Source: Rheinheimera mangrovi
GTDB lineage: Bacteria; Pseudomonadota; Gammaproteobacteria; Enterobacterales; Alteromonadaceae
NCBI RefSeq assembly: GCF_003990335.1
Contig: NZ_CP034683.1
Location: 3,331,501 to 3,395,500 of the forward strand
DNA: 64,000 nucleotides
Direction: 5' to 3'
Made by a program: the position numbers and the translations under genes. The notes under the pieces were generated by a model. The model worked only from the letters and a program-made list of their open reading frames with translations, had not been told where the DNA came from and did no database searches. The stretch's first letter is position 1; each line of letters opens with the position of its first letter. This document shows positions 20,311 to 30,835 of this stretch, piece after piece.

Positions 20311-20607
20311 ATGAACCTTAGTAATAAACAAAAACAGTTTTTAAAAGCCAAAGCACACGAGTTAAAACCAACCATTCTGTTGGGTGGTAACGGATTAACT
20401 GAAGGCGTTATGGCCGAAATCGATTTGGCGTTAGAGCACCATGAACTGATCAAAGTGAAAGTTCCAAGCATCGATCGCGAAGAAAAAGTCGCTATCATGG
20501 ACGCTATAGTGCGCGAAGCCAAAGCACAAAAAGTGCAGGTGATTGGCCATATTCTGGTGATCTACCGCGCTGCCAAAGAGAAAAAGTTACATATTCCAAA
20601 AGGTTAA
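20311..20607 (+). CDS. yhbY: ribosome assembly RNA-binding protein YhbY (CRM domain)
   Basis: 98 residues forming one CRM domain: LSNKQKQFLKAKAHELKPTI, then the GGNGLTEGVMAEI loop (GxxG-type RNA contact) and HELIKVKV. YhbY associates with pre-50S particles in E. coli. The divergent position relative to rlmE is conserved in gammaproteobacteria. The end overlaps the convergent 20604-21014 gene by 4 bases. Confidence 0.94.
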   Translation: MNLSNKQKQFLKAKAHELKPTILLGGNGLTEGVMAEIDLALEHHELIKVKVPSIDREEKVAIMDAIVREAKAQKVQVIGHILVIYRAAKEKKLHIPKG

Positions 20608-21014
20608 TCAGCGCCTTTTAAGTAACCTGCGGCCTGCAAAAACATGCGGGCCGACTCTTCATCCTCTGCAATATGTCTGGTCAAATAGGCTGGTTTCTCC
20701 ACTTCAGTCGCTTTTAAATACTGCCAGGTCAGCATTTCATCTGCTGGTAACAACAATTCCACATGATGCAAATTGTTGGCAATTGCCCAAACAGAATTCT
20801 GTTTGAGTAACTCAAAAGATTGTGCAGGACTCGCTTGCCACTTTCTTATATCTAACACAATGGCCCAAGGTTTCGCGGTAACAGGAACAACCAAAGCTCT
20901 GAAGTCTCTGATGTATTCTTCAGTTCCCAATAACGTAGATACACCAAAAACCTGAACCCATAGCACCTGGTCTATCAGTTTCAGTTGATAAGCTTTTGTC
21001 TGGCCTCTTTGCAT
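20604..21014 (-). CDS. uncharacterised small protein, possibly STAS/SpoIIAA-like
   Basis: 136 residues with no signal peptide or membrane segment. The alternation of strands and helices (YQLKLIDQVLWVQVFG, PWAIVLDIRKWQ, VELLLPADEMLTW) resembles the STAS/SpoIIAA-like fold in which a short strand is followed by a helix, but I cannot name a family. It lies between yhbY (convergent) and the greA terminator. It has no visible partner. It is probably a real gene given its well-formed composition and the absence of a competing frame. Confidence 0.6.
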   Translation of the reverse strand: MQRGQTKAYQLKLIDQVLWVQVFGVSTLLGTEEYIRDFRALVVPVTAKPWAIVLDIRKWQASPAQSFELLKQNSVWAIANNLHHVELLLPADEMLTWQYLKATEVEKPAYLTRHIAEDEESARMFLQAAGYLKGAD

Positions 21015-21041
21015 TTCTATCAGCTCTGGATTATTGAGAAT

Positions 21042-21067
21042 AAAAAGGCGGCCTAAGCCGCCTTTTT
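21042..21067 (-). terminator. terminator after greA
   Basis: AAAAAGGCGGC, loop CTAA, GCCGCCTTTTT: an 11-bp stem with T-run on the minus strand, 15 bases past the greA stop. Confidence 0.9.
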
Positions 21068-21081
21068 CTTAGCTATACAGC

Positions 21082-21558
21082 TTATAAATACTGTACTTGA
21101 GTGATCTCAAACTCCACCATACCGGCTGGGGTATTGATAGTGACCACATCTTCTTCTTCTTTACCAATTAAACCGCGGGCTATAGGCGAATTCACCGAAA
21201 TCCTGAAGTTTTTAATATCCGCTTCATCATCACCCACAATACGGTAGGTAACTTCCTCTTCCGTATCCAGGTTCAGAATGGTTACAGTGGCACCAAAAAT
21301 CACTTTGCCATTATTAGGCAGTTTAGTGATATCAATGATCTGCGCATTGGACAACTTGGCTTCGATATCCTGAATGCGGCCTTCACAAAAGCCCTGTTGT
21401 TCACGGGCTGCGTGGTATTCCGCATTCTCTTTTAAATCACCATGCTCACGCGCTTCGGCTATCGCTTGAATGATAGCCGGGCGTCTTACTGTCTTCAGCT
21501 CATGCAGCTCGTCACGCAAGCGTTGGGCGCCTTCAACAGTCATAGGGATTTGACTCAT
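21082..21558 (-). CDS. greA: transcription elongation factor GreA
   Basis: 158 residues, the standard length. The N-terminal coiled coil ([17 protein letters not shown] to [12 protein letters not shown]) carries the acidic tip DLKENAEY that enters the polymerase secondary channel; the C-terminal FKBP-like domain ends with [13 protein letters not shown]. GreA rescues backtracked RNA polymerase by stimulating transcript cleavage. Its ATG overlaps the carB stop (ATGA), so it is translated from the carAB message, an arrangement also common elsewhere. Confidence 0.98.
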   Translation of the reverse strand: MSQIPMTVEGAQRLRDELHELKTVRRPAIIQAIAEAREHGDLKENAEYHAAREQQGFCEGRIQDIEAKLSNAQIIDITKLPNNGKVIFGATVTILNLDTEEEVTYRIVGDDEADIKNFRISVNSPIARGLIGKEEEDVVTINTPAGMVEFEITQVQYL

Positions 21559-24500
21559 CCGTTTACTCTCTTATGTAATTCCTGCACTGATGCAACAGTG
21601 GCAAAGGCATTGGCCGCATTCGCCTTACAGGTTGCAAAAGCTGCATTTAAAGTTGTGGTGTAGTTGGCTTTATGTTGCAGCGCGCCACGACGTAACACTT
21701 TAGAGTCTTCAATAGCCTGACGACCTTCTGTGGTGTTGACGATATAGCTGTATTCGCCGTTTTTAATACGGTCCAGAATATGCGGACGGCCCTCAAACAC
21801 TTTACTGACAGTACGGCATTCAATGCCTGCTGCTTCTAAAGCTTTGGCAGTACCACCAGTTGCATCCAGCTCGAAACCAAGCTCAACCATAGTTCTGGCC
21901 AATTCAACAACGCGCACTTTATCGCTGTCACGCACTGAAAGTAAAGCACGACCACCTGTTGGGATCACAGTGCCAGCACCTAACTCTGCTTTGGCGAAAG
22001 CTTCAGCAAAGGTATCACCCACGCCCATCACTTCACCTGTTGAACGCATTTCAGGTCCAAGGATTGGATCTACGCCCGGGAATTTGTTAAACGGGATCAC
22101 AACTTCTTTCACAGAGAAATAAGGCGGGATGATTTCTTTAGTAATACCTTGCGATGCTAAAGACTGGCCAGCCATACAACGGGCGCCCACTTTAGCCACG
22201 GCCACACCTGTAGCTTTTGATACAAATGGCACAGTACGGGCTGCACGAGGGTTCACTTCAATCAGATAAATTTCGTTATCTTTGACAGCAAACTGAGTGT
22301 TCATTAAGCCGACCACACCCAGCTCCAGCGCCAACTTTTTCACCTGCTCACGCATTCTGTCCTGTACATCAACAGATAAGCTGTGTGGTGGTAAAGAACA
22401 GGCTGAGTCGCCTGAGTGCACGCCGGCTTGCTCAATGTGTTCCATAATGCCGCCGATGATGACTTCTTTTCCGTCACAAATGGCGTCGATATCCACTTCA
22501 ATGGCGTCATCAAGGAAACGGTCCAGCAGTACCGGAGAGTCGTTCGACACACTGACCGCTTCCGTCATATAACGGCGCAGGTCCTGATCGTCATAGACAA
22601 TTTCCATGGCGCGGCCACCTAATACATAAGATGGACGTACTACCATTGGGTAACCAATGGCCGGTGCTTTGGCAATAGCTTCTTCCAGACTGGTGACTGT
22701 AGCGTTTTGTGGCTGTTTTAAACCTAAACGTTCAACGGCCTGCTGGAAACGCTCACGGTCTTCTGCACGGTCAATGGCATCGGGTGAAGTACCAATAATT
22801 GGCACTCCATTCGCTTCTAAAGCACGGGCTAATTTTAATGGTGTCTGACCGCCGTACTGAACAATAACGCCTTTTGGCTGTTCTTTACGGACAATCTCCA
22901 GCACGTCTTCCAGCGTAATAGATTCAAAGTACAGACGATCGGAAGTGTCATAGTCTGTAGATACGGTTTCTGGGTTACAGTTGACCATAATAGTCTCGTA
23001 ACCGTCTTCACGTAAGGCCAGCGCAGCGTGCACACAGCAGTAGTCAAATTCGATACCCTGACCTATGCGGTTTGGACCACCACCAATAATCATGATCTTG
23101 TCACGATTGCTTGGTGCAGCTTCACATTCTTCATCATAAGTGCTGTACATATAAGCTGTGTTAGATGAAAACTCAGCAGCACAGGTATCCACCCGCTTGT
23201 ACACTGGATGCAGACCGAAGCTGTGACGTTTTTTACGGACTTCACCTTCTGCCACGCCTAACAAATCAGCCAGACGTTTATCAGCGAAACCTTTACGCTT
23301 TAATACTTTTAAGCGTTTTTCATCTAAACCGGCAAAACCAGCAGCCTGCACAGCTGCTTCTTCTTTCAGCAGATCTTCAATCTGGATCAGGAACCAGTGA
23401 TCAATTTTGGTCAGCGCATAGATTTCATCCATGCTCATGCCCATACGGAAGGCATCTGCTATGTACCAAATACGGTGTGAACCAGGTTCACGCAGTTCTC
23501 GAATGATTTTCTCTTTGGCTTCCGGAGCTTGAATGTCAATGATTGGATCTAAACCACAAACACCAATTTCCAGACCACGTAAAGCTTTTTGCAGCGATTC
23601 CTGCTGGTTACGGCCAATCGCCATCACTTCACCCACAGACTTCATCTGAGTGGTTAAGCGGTCATTGGCACCAGCAAATTTTTCGAAGTTAAAACGTGGC
23701 ACTTTGGTCACAACGTAGTCGATGCTTGGTTCAAACGACGCAGGTGTTTTGCCGCCAGTAATATCGTTGGCCAGTTCATCCAGTGTGTAACCACAAGCCA
23801 GTTTGGCTGCCACTTTAGCAATAGGGAAACCTGTGGCTTTAGAAGCTAAAGCTGAAGAGCGTGATACACGAGGGTTCATCTCTATGATGACCATACGGCC
23901 GTCTTCAGGATTAATACCAAACTGCACGTTTGAACCGCCGGTTTCCACACCAATTTCACGCAACACTGCCAAAGAGGCGTTACGCATGATTTGGTATTCT
24001 TTATCCGTTAAGGTCTGAGCTGGCGCTACAGTGATAGAGTCACCGGTATGCACACCCATAGGGTCGAAGTTTTCGATAGAACAGACGATGATGCAGTTGT
24101 CGTTTTTATCACGGACCACTTCCATCTCGTATTCTTTCCAACCGATCAGAGACTCATCAATCAGCAGCTCTTTGGTTGGTGACAGATCCAGACCACGGGT
24201 ACAGATTTCTTCAAATTCTTCGCGGTTGTAAGCAATACCGCCACCTGAACCACCCATAGTGAATGACGGACGAATAATGCACGGGAAACCAATTTTTTCC
24301 AGTACTTCATAGGCTTCTTCCATCGAATGAGCCAGACCTGCGCGCGGGCAAGCCAGACCAATGGAACGCATTGCTTTGTCAAAACGGCTGCGGTCTTCTG
24401 CTTTGTCGATGGCGTCAGCGGTAGCGCCAATCATTTCGACATTGTATTTTGCCAGCACACCATGACGCTCTAAATCCAGCGCACAGTTTAATGCGGTCTG

Positions 24501-24776
24501 ACCGCCCATGGTCGGTAACACTGCACATGGACGTTCTTTTTCAATGATTTTTTCTACCACTTGCCAGTGGATAGGTTCGATGTAGGTTGCATCGGCCATT
24601 TCCGGGTCTGTCATGATAGTGGCAGGGTTAGAGTTCACCAGAATGACACGGTAACCCTCTTCTTTTAATGCTTTACAGGCTTGAGCACCTGAATAATCGA
24701 ACTCACAAGCCTGACCAATCACAATAGGACCGGCGCCGAGGATAAGAATACTTTTAAGATCGGTACGTTTTGGCAT
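21555..24776 (-). CDS. carB: carbamoyl-phosphate synthase large subunit
   Basis: 1073 residues, matching the 1073 of E. coli CarB. Two ATP-grasp halves are visible: [19 protein letters not shown] and the later [17 protein letters not shown], each with downstream [18 protein letters not shown] or [18 protein letters not shown]. The C-terminal allosteric domain contains [20 protein letters not shown]. With CarA it makes carbamoyl phosphate from glutamine, bicarbonate and ATP for arginine and pyrimidines. Confidence 0.99.
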   Translation of the reverse strand: MPKRTDLKSILILGAGPIVIGQACEFDYSGAQACKALKEEGYRVILVNSNPATIMTDPEMADATYIEPIHWQVVEKIIEKERPCAVLPTMGGQTALNCALDLERHGVLAKYNVEMIGATADAIDKAEDRSRFDKAMRSIGLACPRAGLAHSMEEAYEVLEKIGFPCIIRPSFTMGGSGGGIAYNREEFEEICTRGLDLSPTKELLIDESLIGWKEYEMEVVRDKNDNCIIVCSIENFDPMGVHTGDSITVAPAQTLTDKEYQIMRNASLAVLREIGVETGGSNVQFGINPEDGRMVIIEMNPRVSRSSALASKATGFPIAKVAAKLACGYTLDELANDITGGKTPASFEPSIDYVVTKVPRFNFEKFAGANDRLTTQMKSVGEVMAIGRNQQESLQKALRGLEIGVCGLDPIIDIQAPEAKEKIIRELREPGSHRIWYIADAFRMGMSMDEIYALTKIDHWFLIQIEDLLKEEAAVQAAGFAGLDEKRLKVLKRKGFADKRLADLLGVAEGEVRKKRHSFGLHPVYKRVDTCAAEFSSNTAYMYSTYDEECEAAPSNRDKIMIIGGGPNRIGQGIEFDYCCVHAALALREDGYETIMVNCNPETVSTDYDTSDRLYFESITLEDVLEIVRKEQPKGVIVQYGGQTPLKLARALEANGVPIIGTSPDAIDRAEDRERFQQAVERLGLKQPQNATVTSLEEAIAKAPAIGYPMVVRPSYVLGGRAMEIVYDDQDLRRYMTEAVSVSNDSPVLLDRFLDDAIEVDIDAICDGKEVIIGGIMEHIEQAGVHSGDSACSLPPHSLSVDVQDRMREQVKKLALELGVVGLMNTQFAVKDNEIYLIEVNPRAARTVPFVSKATGVAVAKVGARCMAGQSLASQGITKEIIPPYFSVKEVVIPFNKFPGVDPILGPEMRSTGEVMGVGDTFAEAFAKAELGAGTVIPTGGRALLSVRDSDKVRVVELARTMVELGFELDATGGTAKALEAAGIECRTVSKVFEGRPHILDRIKNGEYSYIVNTTEGRQAIEDSKVLRRGALQHKANYTTTLNAAFATCKANAANAFATVASVQELHKRVNG

Positions 24777-24803
24777 AGCTATTCTCTGTCTCTCTTATCT
24801 CAA

Positions 24804-25934
24804 TTAAGCCTGACGCTGTTGCATCAATTCGATAAAGTGGTCAAACAATTCACTGGCTTCGTGTGGACCAGGGCTGGCTTCAGGGTGGCCCTGGAAGCTG
24901 AAGGCTGGTTTATCGGTACGGTGAATGCCCTGCAAGGTACCATCAAACAACGACTTGTGAGTGGCACGTAAATTGGCAGGTAAAGTGGCTTCTTCTACAG
25001 CAAAACCGTGGTTCTGCGCTGTGATTAACACCTTGTTTGTATTCAGATTTTTCACCGGATGGTTACCACCATGGTGACCTACTGTCATTTTAATCGTTTT
25101 GGCACCGCTGGCTAACGCCAGTAACTGGTGGCCTAAACAAATACCAAACACTGGAATATCAGTGGTCAGGAAAGTTTCGATGGCTTTGATGGCGTAATCA
25201 CAAGGAGCCGGGTCACCAGGACCGTTGGATAAGAAAATACCGTCAGGGTTCAGTGCTAATACTTCTTCAGCAGAAGTTTGAGCCGGAACTACAGTTAAAC
25301 GACAACCGCGGTCGGCCAACATGCGTAAAATATTACGTTTCACACCAAAATCGTAGGCAACTACATGAAAGGCTGAATTATCTGGTTTAGCGAAGCCCTG
25401 ACCTAAAGTCCAGCTGCCTTCAGTCCATTGATAGGACTCTTTCACTGAAACTTCTTTGGCTAAGTCCATACCGGACAAACCAGGGAAAGCACGAGCCAGT
25501 TCTAAAGCTTTGTTTTCGTCTAAGTTATCACCAGCCATTAAGCAGCCGTTTTGTGCGCCTTTTTCACGCAAAATACGGGTCAGCTTACGGGTATCTATAT
25601 CGGCGATGCCTAAAATATTGCGGGAGCTAAGATAATGACTAAGAGAGGCTTGATTACGGAAATTGCTGGCTAACAAAGGAAGGTCACGGATAATCAGGCC
25701 TTTGGCCCAGATTTTATCAGATTCCTCATCTTCATCGTTTGTGCCGGTATTTCCAATATGAGGATATGTCAGAGTGACGATTTGTTCAGCATAGGAAGGA
25801 TCCGTGAGGATTTCCTGATACCCGGTCATCGAGGTATTAAATACCACCTCTCCAACAGAAATACCTTCAGCGCCAATGGCTGTACCGCGAAATACGGTGC
25901 CGTCTTCCAGTACGAGCAGGGCGGACTTAGTCAA
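24804..25934 (-). CDS. carA: carbamoyl-phosphate synthase small subunit, TTG start
   Basis: 376 residues from (TTG)[16 protein letters not shown]. The class I glutamine amidotransferase triad is present: GICLGHQLL (nucleophilic Cys) and the [11 protein letters not shown] region (His/Glu). It releases ammonia from glutamine and channels it to CarB. The start at 25934 is TTG with GGAGGTTAT immediately upstream; a longer in-frame extension to 26027 lacks a ribosome site and is not conserved. It is followed by carB after 27 bases. Confidence 0.96.
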   Translation of the reverse strand: MTKSALLVLEDGTVFRGTAIGAEGISVGEVVFNTSMTGYQEILTDPSYAEQIVTLTYPHIGNTGTNDEDEESDKIWAKGLIIRDLPLLASNFRNQASLSHYLSSRNILGIADIDTRKLTRILREKGAQNGCLMAGDNLDENKALELARAFPGLSGMDLAKEVSVKESYQWTEGSWTLGQGFAKPDNSAFHVVAYDFGVKRNILRMLADRGCRLTVVPAQTSAEEVLALNPDGIFLSNGPGDPAPCDYAIKAIETFLTTDIPVFGICLGHQLLALASGAKTIKMTVGHHGGNHPVKNLNTNKVLITAQNHGFAVEEATLPANLRATHKSLFDGTLQGIHRTDKPAFSFQGHPEASPGPHEASELFDHFIELMQQRQA

Positions 25935-26075
25935 AATAACCTCCAAACAGCAGAAAACGGGGGAAAAACATTGTTGTTCACCACCCGTTTTGACCCAGAA
26001 TTTTTGTATCCACGTTTGCTTAGGCAAACCTGACTATTCTAGGCGATTTGAGCTATTTGGTCTAACTCTTTTTTG

Positions 26076-26119
26076 ATATTTTATAAAAATGACGCTTTGA
26101 TCGCATTTTTATAACATAT
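26076..26119. promoter_or_regulatory. 16-bp inverted repeat upstream of carA
   Basis: ATATTTTATAAAAATG (26076-26091) and CATTTTTATAACATAT (26104-26119) are inverted copies with one mismatch and a 12-base spacer, about 140-185 bases upstream of the carA start. Each arm is itself nearly palindromic and AT-rich. carAB is regulated by arginine and pyrimidines in E. coli, so an operator is plausible, but it does not fit the textbook ArgR box well. Confidence 0.45.
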
Positions 26120-26130
26120 TGCTCAAAAAG

Positions 26131-26940
26131 TTAAGCTAAGTCGGCCAAACCCAGCACTTGTTGCATAGAATAAAGTCCTGGCTGTTTATTTTGCAACCAA
26201 AGTGCTGCTCGCCATGCACCTTGTGCAAAAGTACTGCGACTGGAAGCTTTATGGGTTATTTCCAGCCGTTCTCCCAAATCCGCAAAGAGTGCAGTGTGGT
26301 CACCAATAATGTCACCGCCTCTGACCGTCGCAAAACCAATGGTCTTTTGATCACGCTCGCCCATCATGCCTTCACGGCCATAGACAGCAACATCGGAGAG
26401 ATTACGATCCAAAGCTTTGGCAATTTGATGGCCTATAGCCATAGCTGTGCCTGAAGGTGAATCTTTTTTAAATCTGTGATGCGCTTCAATAATTTCAATA
26501 TCAGCGGTGTGCCCCATTACCTTAGCTGCAGTTTCTACCAAATGCAGTAATAAGTTAACGCCGACACTCATATTAGGCGCCCAAACGATGGGAATAGACT
26601 GGGAGGCTTGTTGTACTGCAGCATATTGACTATCTGTGAGGCCAGTCACACCAATCACCAACGCTTTTTTGGCCTGCACCGCCAGCTCCAGATGCTGTAG
26701 CATGGCGTCTGGCATAGTAAAATCAATCCAAATGTCAGCTGAATCAAAAGCAGCTACAGAGGTTTCTATAAAAGGTAGGTTCAATTTGCCACAACCGGCC
26801 AATTCACCTGCATCCATGCCTGTTAAAGCTGAACCGGCGCGCACAGTAGCAGCAGTGATTGGCAATTGGTGCTCTTTAGCTACACTGACCAAAGCTCTGC
26901 CCATACGGCCGTTTGCACCTAAGATACCTACTGTACTCAT
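26131..26940 (-). CDS. dapB: 4-hydroxy-tetrahydrodipicolinate reductase
   Basis: 269 residues. NAD(P)H-binding GILGANGRMGRAL at the N terminus, the catalytic EIIEAHHRFKKDSPSGTA motif and a C-terminal GDHTALFADLGERLEI segment define DapB. It reduces the dihydrodipicolinate intermediate in diaminopimelate and lysine synthesis. The upstream gene order (dapB-carA-carB) is the usual one. Confidence 0.98.
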   Translation of the reverse strand: MSTVGILGANGRMGRALVSVAKEHQLPITAATVRAGSALTGMDAGELAGCGKLNLPFIETSVAAFDSADIWIDFTMPDAMLQHLELAVQAKKALVIGVTGLTDSQYAAVQQASQSIPIVWAPNMSVGVNLLLHLVETAAKVMGHTADIEIIEAHHRFKKDSPSGTAMAIGHQIAKALDRNLSDVAVYGREGMMGERDQKTIGFATVRGGDIIGDHTALFADLGERLEITHKASSRSTFAQGAWRAALWLQNKQPGLYSMQQVLGLADLA

Positions 26941-26981
26941 CTATTGTTCCTGTGACTGGCTAGGTTGATTCGGGCGCTATT

Positions 26982-27021
26982 AAACGGCAGTCGGGAGCGA
27001 TATGCAACCCCAAACTGCCGT
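26982..27021. terminator. possible terminator between dapB and yqhD
   Basis: ACGGCAGT and ACTGCCGT pair around a long loop of more than 20 bases; T-rich bases follow on either side. Its form is poor and it may act mainly as an mRNA 3' hairpin for the leftward yqhD-like gene. Confidence 0.35.
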
Positions 27022-27027
27022 GCTCTT

Positions 27028-28182
27028 TTATACCGCTGCGGTAAAAATGGCCCGGCTGGCACTATAGTCGATATCGCCATGCTCACCCAGCTTATCCATA
27101 CCTTGGCTCATCACTTTGGCCATCAGCTCGTCCACTGAAGAGGCTGGCAGTCCATAAGCGGTCAAGCGGGTTGGCACCCCCATTTGCTCAAAAAAGGCAC
27201 GGGTATGATGGATGGCTTCATCAATTTGGCGCTCAGGATCCTGCTGCTGCAAACCCCAGACTCTGCCGGCGTACTGCAGCAATTTGTCACGTTTGGTGGC
27301 GCGTTGCTGCTGCATTAAGGCCGGCAGCACTACAGCCAAAGTTTGAGCATGATCTAAGCCGTATAATGCAGTCAGCTGATGACCTAAGCCGTGAGTCGCC
27401 CAGTCTTGCGGCACTCCAACACCAATCAAACCGTTCAGAGCCATAGTGGCTGCCCACATCACATTAGCCCTGACATCATAATTTTCTGGCTCATTTAAGG
27501 CCTTGGGCCCCTCTTCTATCAGCACTTGTAAAATAGATTCGGCAAATCTGTCCTGCACAGCAGCATTGACCGGATAAGTCAGGTATTGCTCCATGACATG
27601 GACAAAAGCATCCACTACGCCATTGGAAATTTGTTTAGCTGGTAAGCTGTAGGTGACTTTTGGATCAAGAACAGCGAACTGCGGATAGACTGCTGGGTGT
27701 GAAAATGCCAACTTTTGCTGAGTGCTTTGGCGGGTAATCACCGCATTGGCATTACTTTCTGTACCAGTCGCTGGCAAGGTCAGCACACAGCCCAGAGGCA
27801 ATGCTGCTTTAATTCGTACTTTATTTTCTAAAATGGCCCAGCCATCTTGCTCCAGCAGTGCAGCTGCTGCGATGTATTTGCTGCCATCCACGACAGAGCC
27901 ACCGCCTACAGCTAATATAAAATCAATTTTTTCCGCTTTCACTAAAGCAACAGCTTTGCTTAAGGTTTCGTAACTTGGATTAGGTTCAATACCAGAGAAC
28001 TCCAGATAACTGTGCCCTTTCAGCGCATCTGTCACCTGTTGATACACACCGTTTTGCTTAATAGAACCACCACCATAGGTCAGTAGTACTTTACTTCCTG
28101 TTGGGATCAACTGGCTCAACTGGCTAATTTGGCCATCACCAAACACAATTCGGGTTGGATTCTGGTAAGAAAAGTTAAACAT
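27028..28182 (-). CDS. yqhD: iron-type alcohol dehydrogenase, YqhD-like aldehyde reductase
   Basis: 384 residues aligning from end to end with E. coli YqhD as I recall it: NPTRIVFGDGQISQL, YGGGSIKQNGVY, GIEPNPSYETL and AVGGGSVVDGSKYIA (nucleotide site), with metal ligands in the DAFVHVMEQYL and THGLGHQLTALYGLDH segments. YqhD is an NADPH-dependent reductase of short-chain and lipid-derived aldehydes. It appears to be a single-gene unit with no neighbouring regulator. Confidence 0.92.
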   Translation of the reverse strand: MFNFSYQNPTRIVFGDGQISQLSQLIPTGSKVLLTYGGGSIKQNGVYQQVTDALKGHSYLEFSGIEPNPSYETLSKAVALVKAEKIDFILAVGGGSVVDGSKYIAAAALLEQDGWAILENKVRIKAALPLGCVLTLPATGTESNANAVITRQSTQQKLAFSHPAVYPQFAVLDPKVTYSLPAKQISNGVVDAFVHVMEQYLTYPVNAAVQDRFAESILQVLIEEGPKALNEPENYDVRANVMWAATMALNGLIGVGVPQDWATHGLGHQLTALYGLDHAQTLAVVLPALMQQQRATKRDKLLQYAGRVWGLQQQDPERQIDEAIHHTRAFFEQMGVPTRLTAYGLPASSVDELMAKVMSQGMDKLGEHGDIDYSASRAIFTAAV

Positions 28183-28467
28183 AGTAGCTCCGGTGAGTGA
28201 AACAAAAATTCATGGATGGATATGGGCCTAAAAGGCACTAAGTTCAAGCTGCTTTTGGTTTTTTCTTCTACCGTAGGCAAAACGCCTGAATTCGGTTAGG
28301 CTGATTTTAAGTCATTTAGGCTCCATGTTTGTTATGAAACTTGTGATCCGATGCAATCATTTTTATTAGTTTGGCTATAGCTTAGTCGGCTTTAATATTT
28401 GACAGGACTTCTGGACGTCTCTATATTCCGGAAAATTTTAAAACCTTTCAGGTTTAGAGGAAAACTC

Positions 28468-29787
28468 ATGACGTTATCGCAAAAACAGCAAGCACGTTTA
28501 TCCTTGCTGCCCTTGCTGCTATTTGTTGCCTTGTTCTTAGGCACAGGACTTTATCTGCAGTCGCAAGGGGTTGATTATGCCTTTTATCAGTTACCTGGGC
28601 CTGTGGCTATTATTCCCGCTCTGGTGTTGGCAATTTGGCTTTATAAGGCCCCCTTGACCGAATCTATTGACGTTCTGGTACGAGGTGCTGGTAATAGCAA
28701 TATTATTACTATGTGTATCATTTACCTGCTGGCAGGTGCTTTTGCTACTGTAGCTCAGGCAACGGGCGGCGTAGACGCTGTGGTTAATGCAGGTTTATCC
28801 TTAGTTCCAGCCGAATTTTTATTACCCGGCTTATTTGTAATTTCAGCCATAGTGGCGACGGCTATGGGTACTTCGATGGGGACTATAGGTGCTTTAGCCC
28901 CAATAGCAGTGGGTTTAAGCACGCAAGCGCAGTTAGAGCCCGCTTTAGTGGCAGGGGTACTGTTAAGTGGTGCAATTTTTGGCGATAACCTGTCTATCAT
29001 ATCTGATACCACCATAGCCTCCACCCGCACTCAGGGTGCGGAAATGAAAGACAAATTCAGAGAAAACCTGAAAATAGCCCTACCTGCTGCAGTGCTGACA
29101 CTGGCCTTATTTGCTGTTTTAGCGCAAAGCCTGGTTCAAGTAACAGTCAAAGACTTTAGCTGGACAGGAGTTTTACCTTATGCCGCTATTCTTATTCTGG
29201 CTGTGGCGGGGATGAACGTATTTGCTGTTCTGCTTCTGGGCATAGTGTTAGCCGCATTGCAAGGGGCCGTATTGGCCGACTATCAACTGGCAAACCTGGG
29301 TAAAGACATTTATAAAGGTTTTGGCTCAATGCAGGAGATTTTCCTGCTGTCGATGTTGGTGGGCGCTTTGGGTGAATTTGTCAAACAACAAGGGGGTTTG
29401 CAGTATTTGTCCAGCCATGTGACGGCATTGGCTTTAAAACTGAAATTGGCCGGCAATAAAGCTCAACAACTGGCTATCGCCGCTCTGGCTTTTGTCAGTA
29501 ACCTGTGTATTGCCAATAACACTGTCGCCATAGTCGTCACAGGCGATGTCAGTAAAGATATAGCTGTGCATCACCAAATCACGCCTAAACGCAGCGCCAG
29601 CTTATTGGATGTATTTGCCTGTATAGCACAAGGCTTAGTGCCTTATGGCGCTCAGGCGTTATTATTAGGTGCCAGCTTTGGCCTGTCTCCATGGGATGTG
29701 GTCACCAACAGCTACTATTGCTTAATACTTGCGGTCTTTGCCATTGCACGCATTTTGGTAGAAAAAATCGACCGGAGCGATGTTTAA
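28468..29787 (+). CDS. NhaC-family Na+/H+ antiporter
   Basis: About 439 residues from MTLSQKQQARLSLLPLLLFV, with 10 to 12 hydrophobic segments. Family motifs are GTSMGTIGALAPIAVGL and SGAIFGDNLSIISDTTIAST, the latter typical of NhaC/ArcD-like ion transporters. It probably exchanges Na+ (or an organic anion) for protons at the inner membrane; the exact substrate cannot be set. The start at 28468 follows TTTAGAGGAAAACTC; an in-frame ATG at 28399 lacks this. A terminator follows at 29850. Confidence 0.85.
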   Translation: MTLSQKQQARLSLLPLLLFVALFLGTGLYLQSQGVDYAFYQLPGPVAIIPALVLAIWLYKAPLTESIDVLVRGAGNSNIITMCIIYLLAGAFATVAQATGGVDAVVNAGLSLVPAEFLLPGLFVISAIVATAMGTSMGTIGALAPIAVGLSTQAQLEPALVAGVLLSGAIFGDNLSIISDTTIASTRTQGAEMKDKFRENLKIALPAAVLTLALFAVLAQSLVQVTVKDFSWTGVLPYAAILILAVAGMNVFAVLLLGIVLAALQGAVLADYQLANLGKDIYKGFGSMQEIFLLSMLVGALGEFVKQQGGLQYLSSHVTALALKLKLAGNKAQQLAIAALAFVSNLCIANNTVAIVVTGDVSKDIAVHHQITPKRSASLLDVFACIAQGLVPYGAQALLLGASFGLSPWDVVTNSYYCLILAVFAIARILVEKIDRSDV

Positions 29788-29819
29788 CGTCTATATGAGG
29801 CGATGATGTCCTCGGCAAG

Positions 29820-29841
29820 CATTTTGCTGGACAGCAAAATG
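29820..29841. repeat. hairpin family C, remote copy
   Basis: CATTTTGC, loop TGGACA, GCAAAATG, then TAAAAAATCG. Apart from one loop base it repeats the hairpin found twice in the rpsO-pnp spacer 23 kb away. As there, it stands directly before a terminator hairpin. Confidence 0.75.
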
Positions 29842-29849
29842 TAAAAAAT

Positions 29850-29872
29850 CGGGCCAGCATTAAGCTGGCCCG
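29850..29872. terminator. bidirectional terminator between nhaC-like and M48 genes
   Basis: CGGGCCAGC, loop ATTAA, GCTGGCCCG; on the minus strand ATTTTTTAC follows. It separates convergent genes. Confidence 0.85.
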
Positions 29873-29884
29873 GTTATTTGAATT

Positions 29885-30694
29885 TTAAGTTTTACTACAA
29901 TTCGGCAAGGCCCCCTGACTGCGGCGCTGCTGGTAATAGCCTTCTGCCACCGTCATATGCTTATTTAACTCTTTTATTCTGTTGTCCGGCACAGGGTGGC
30001 TGGATAACAGCTGTGGCGTTGAACCACTTCCTTTCGCCGCCATGTTCTGCCATAACTTCACAGATTCCGTAGGTACAAAACCTGACTTAGCCATCAGCTC
30101 CAGCCCCATAATATCGGCTTCGGTTTCATGAGCTCTGCTAAATGGCAGTGCTATACCCACTTGAGCGCCTAAGCCAAAGGCAGTCTTCATTTGTTGCTGA
30201 TAAGGCGTACCAGCAACAGTTAATGCGCTGTCAGCCACTGTTAATGCGGTAGAAATAAACTGGTCGCTGGATAAACGCTCGTTGCTGTGTCCAGCCATGA
30301 CGTGGGCAATTTCATGACCTATGACAGCCGCCAGTTGCGATTGGTTATCAGCCACTAGCAAAAGCCCGGTATACACGCCCATTTTGCCGCCAGGTAAAGC
30401 AAAAGCATTGACCTGATCATCTTCAAACACCACTATTTCCCAGGGGGTTTGTTGCCACTTGGCATCGGTATGTTTGAGCAGGGTATTGGCGACGCACTGC
30501 ACATACTGATTCACTTTTTTATTTTTACTGATCGGGGTTTCAGCTTTCATGCCTTCAAAGGTCTGAATACCCATAGCGCTGAGTTTTTGGTCATCAAATA
30601 ACATCAGCTGGCGACGACCAGTAGGTGAATGAGTGCAACTGGCGATTAAGACACTGGCAATTAGCAAGGGAAGCACTAACTTAGTACGCATCAA
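29885..30694 (-). CDS. M48 family metalloprotease lipoprotein
   Basis: 269 residues. A signal peptide ends in LIASC (lipobox, Cys about residue 20). The zinc site is HEIAHVMAGHSNERLS, and the third ligand region is RAHETEADIMGLELMAKSGF. The protein resembles LoiP/YggG of E. coli, an outer-membrane-anchored protease of the Oma1/HtpX group involved in envelope quality control. It is a single-gene unit; start at the MMRTK tandem ATG. Confidence 0.9.
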   Translation of the reverse strand: MMRTKLVLPLLIASVLIASCTHSPTGRRQLMLFDDQKLSAMGIQTFEGMKAETPISKNKKVNQYVQCVANTLLKHTDAKWQQTPWEIVVFEDDQVNAFALPGGKMGVYTGLLLVADNQSQLAAVIGHEIAHVMAGHSNERLSSDQFISTALTVADSALTVAGTPYQQQMKTAFGLGAQVGIALPFSRAHETEADIMGLELMAKSGFVPTESVKLWQNMAAKGSGSTPQLLSSHPVPDNRIKELNKHMTVAEGYYQQRRSQGALPNCSKT

Positions 30695-30786
30695 ATGATC
30701 CTTCTTTTCTTTTCGTACTTGAAACGGCAGCTAATAGAACTATAAAAGCTCCAATAAGTTCAGTTATTGTGCGGCATCTGAAAAAA

Positions 30787-30810
30787 GAAAACCACCGGCA
30801 GGTGGTTTTC
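30787..30810 (-). terminator. terminator after dnaJ
   Basis: GAAAACCACC, loop GGCA, GGTGGTTTTC; the minus strand continues TTTTTT. It is a strong terminator about 26 bases past the dnaJ stop. Confidence 0.92.
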
Positions 30811-30835
30811 ATTCAGTATCTGCAGAAAACAGATG

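Noticed and set aside
26041..26130. A textbook ArgR box upstream of carA
   Set aside because: The AT-rich arms lack the TGAAT-N4-ATTCA pattern, so I describe only an inverted repeat.
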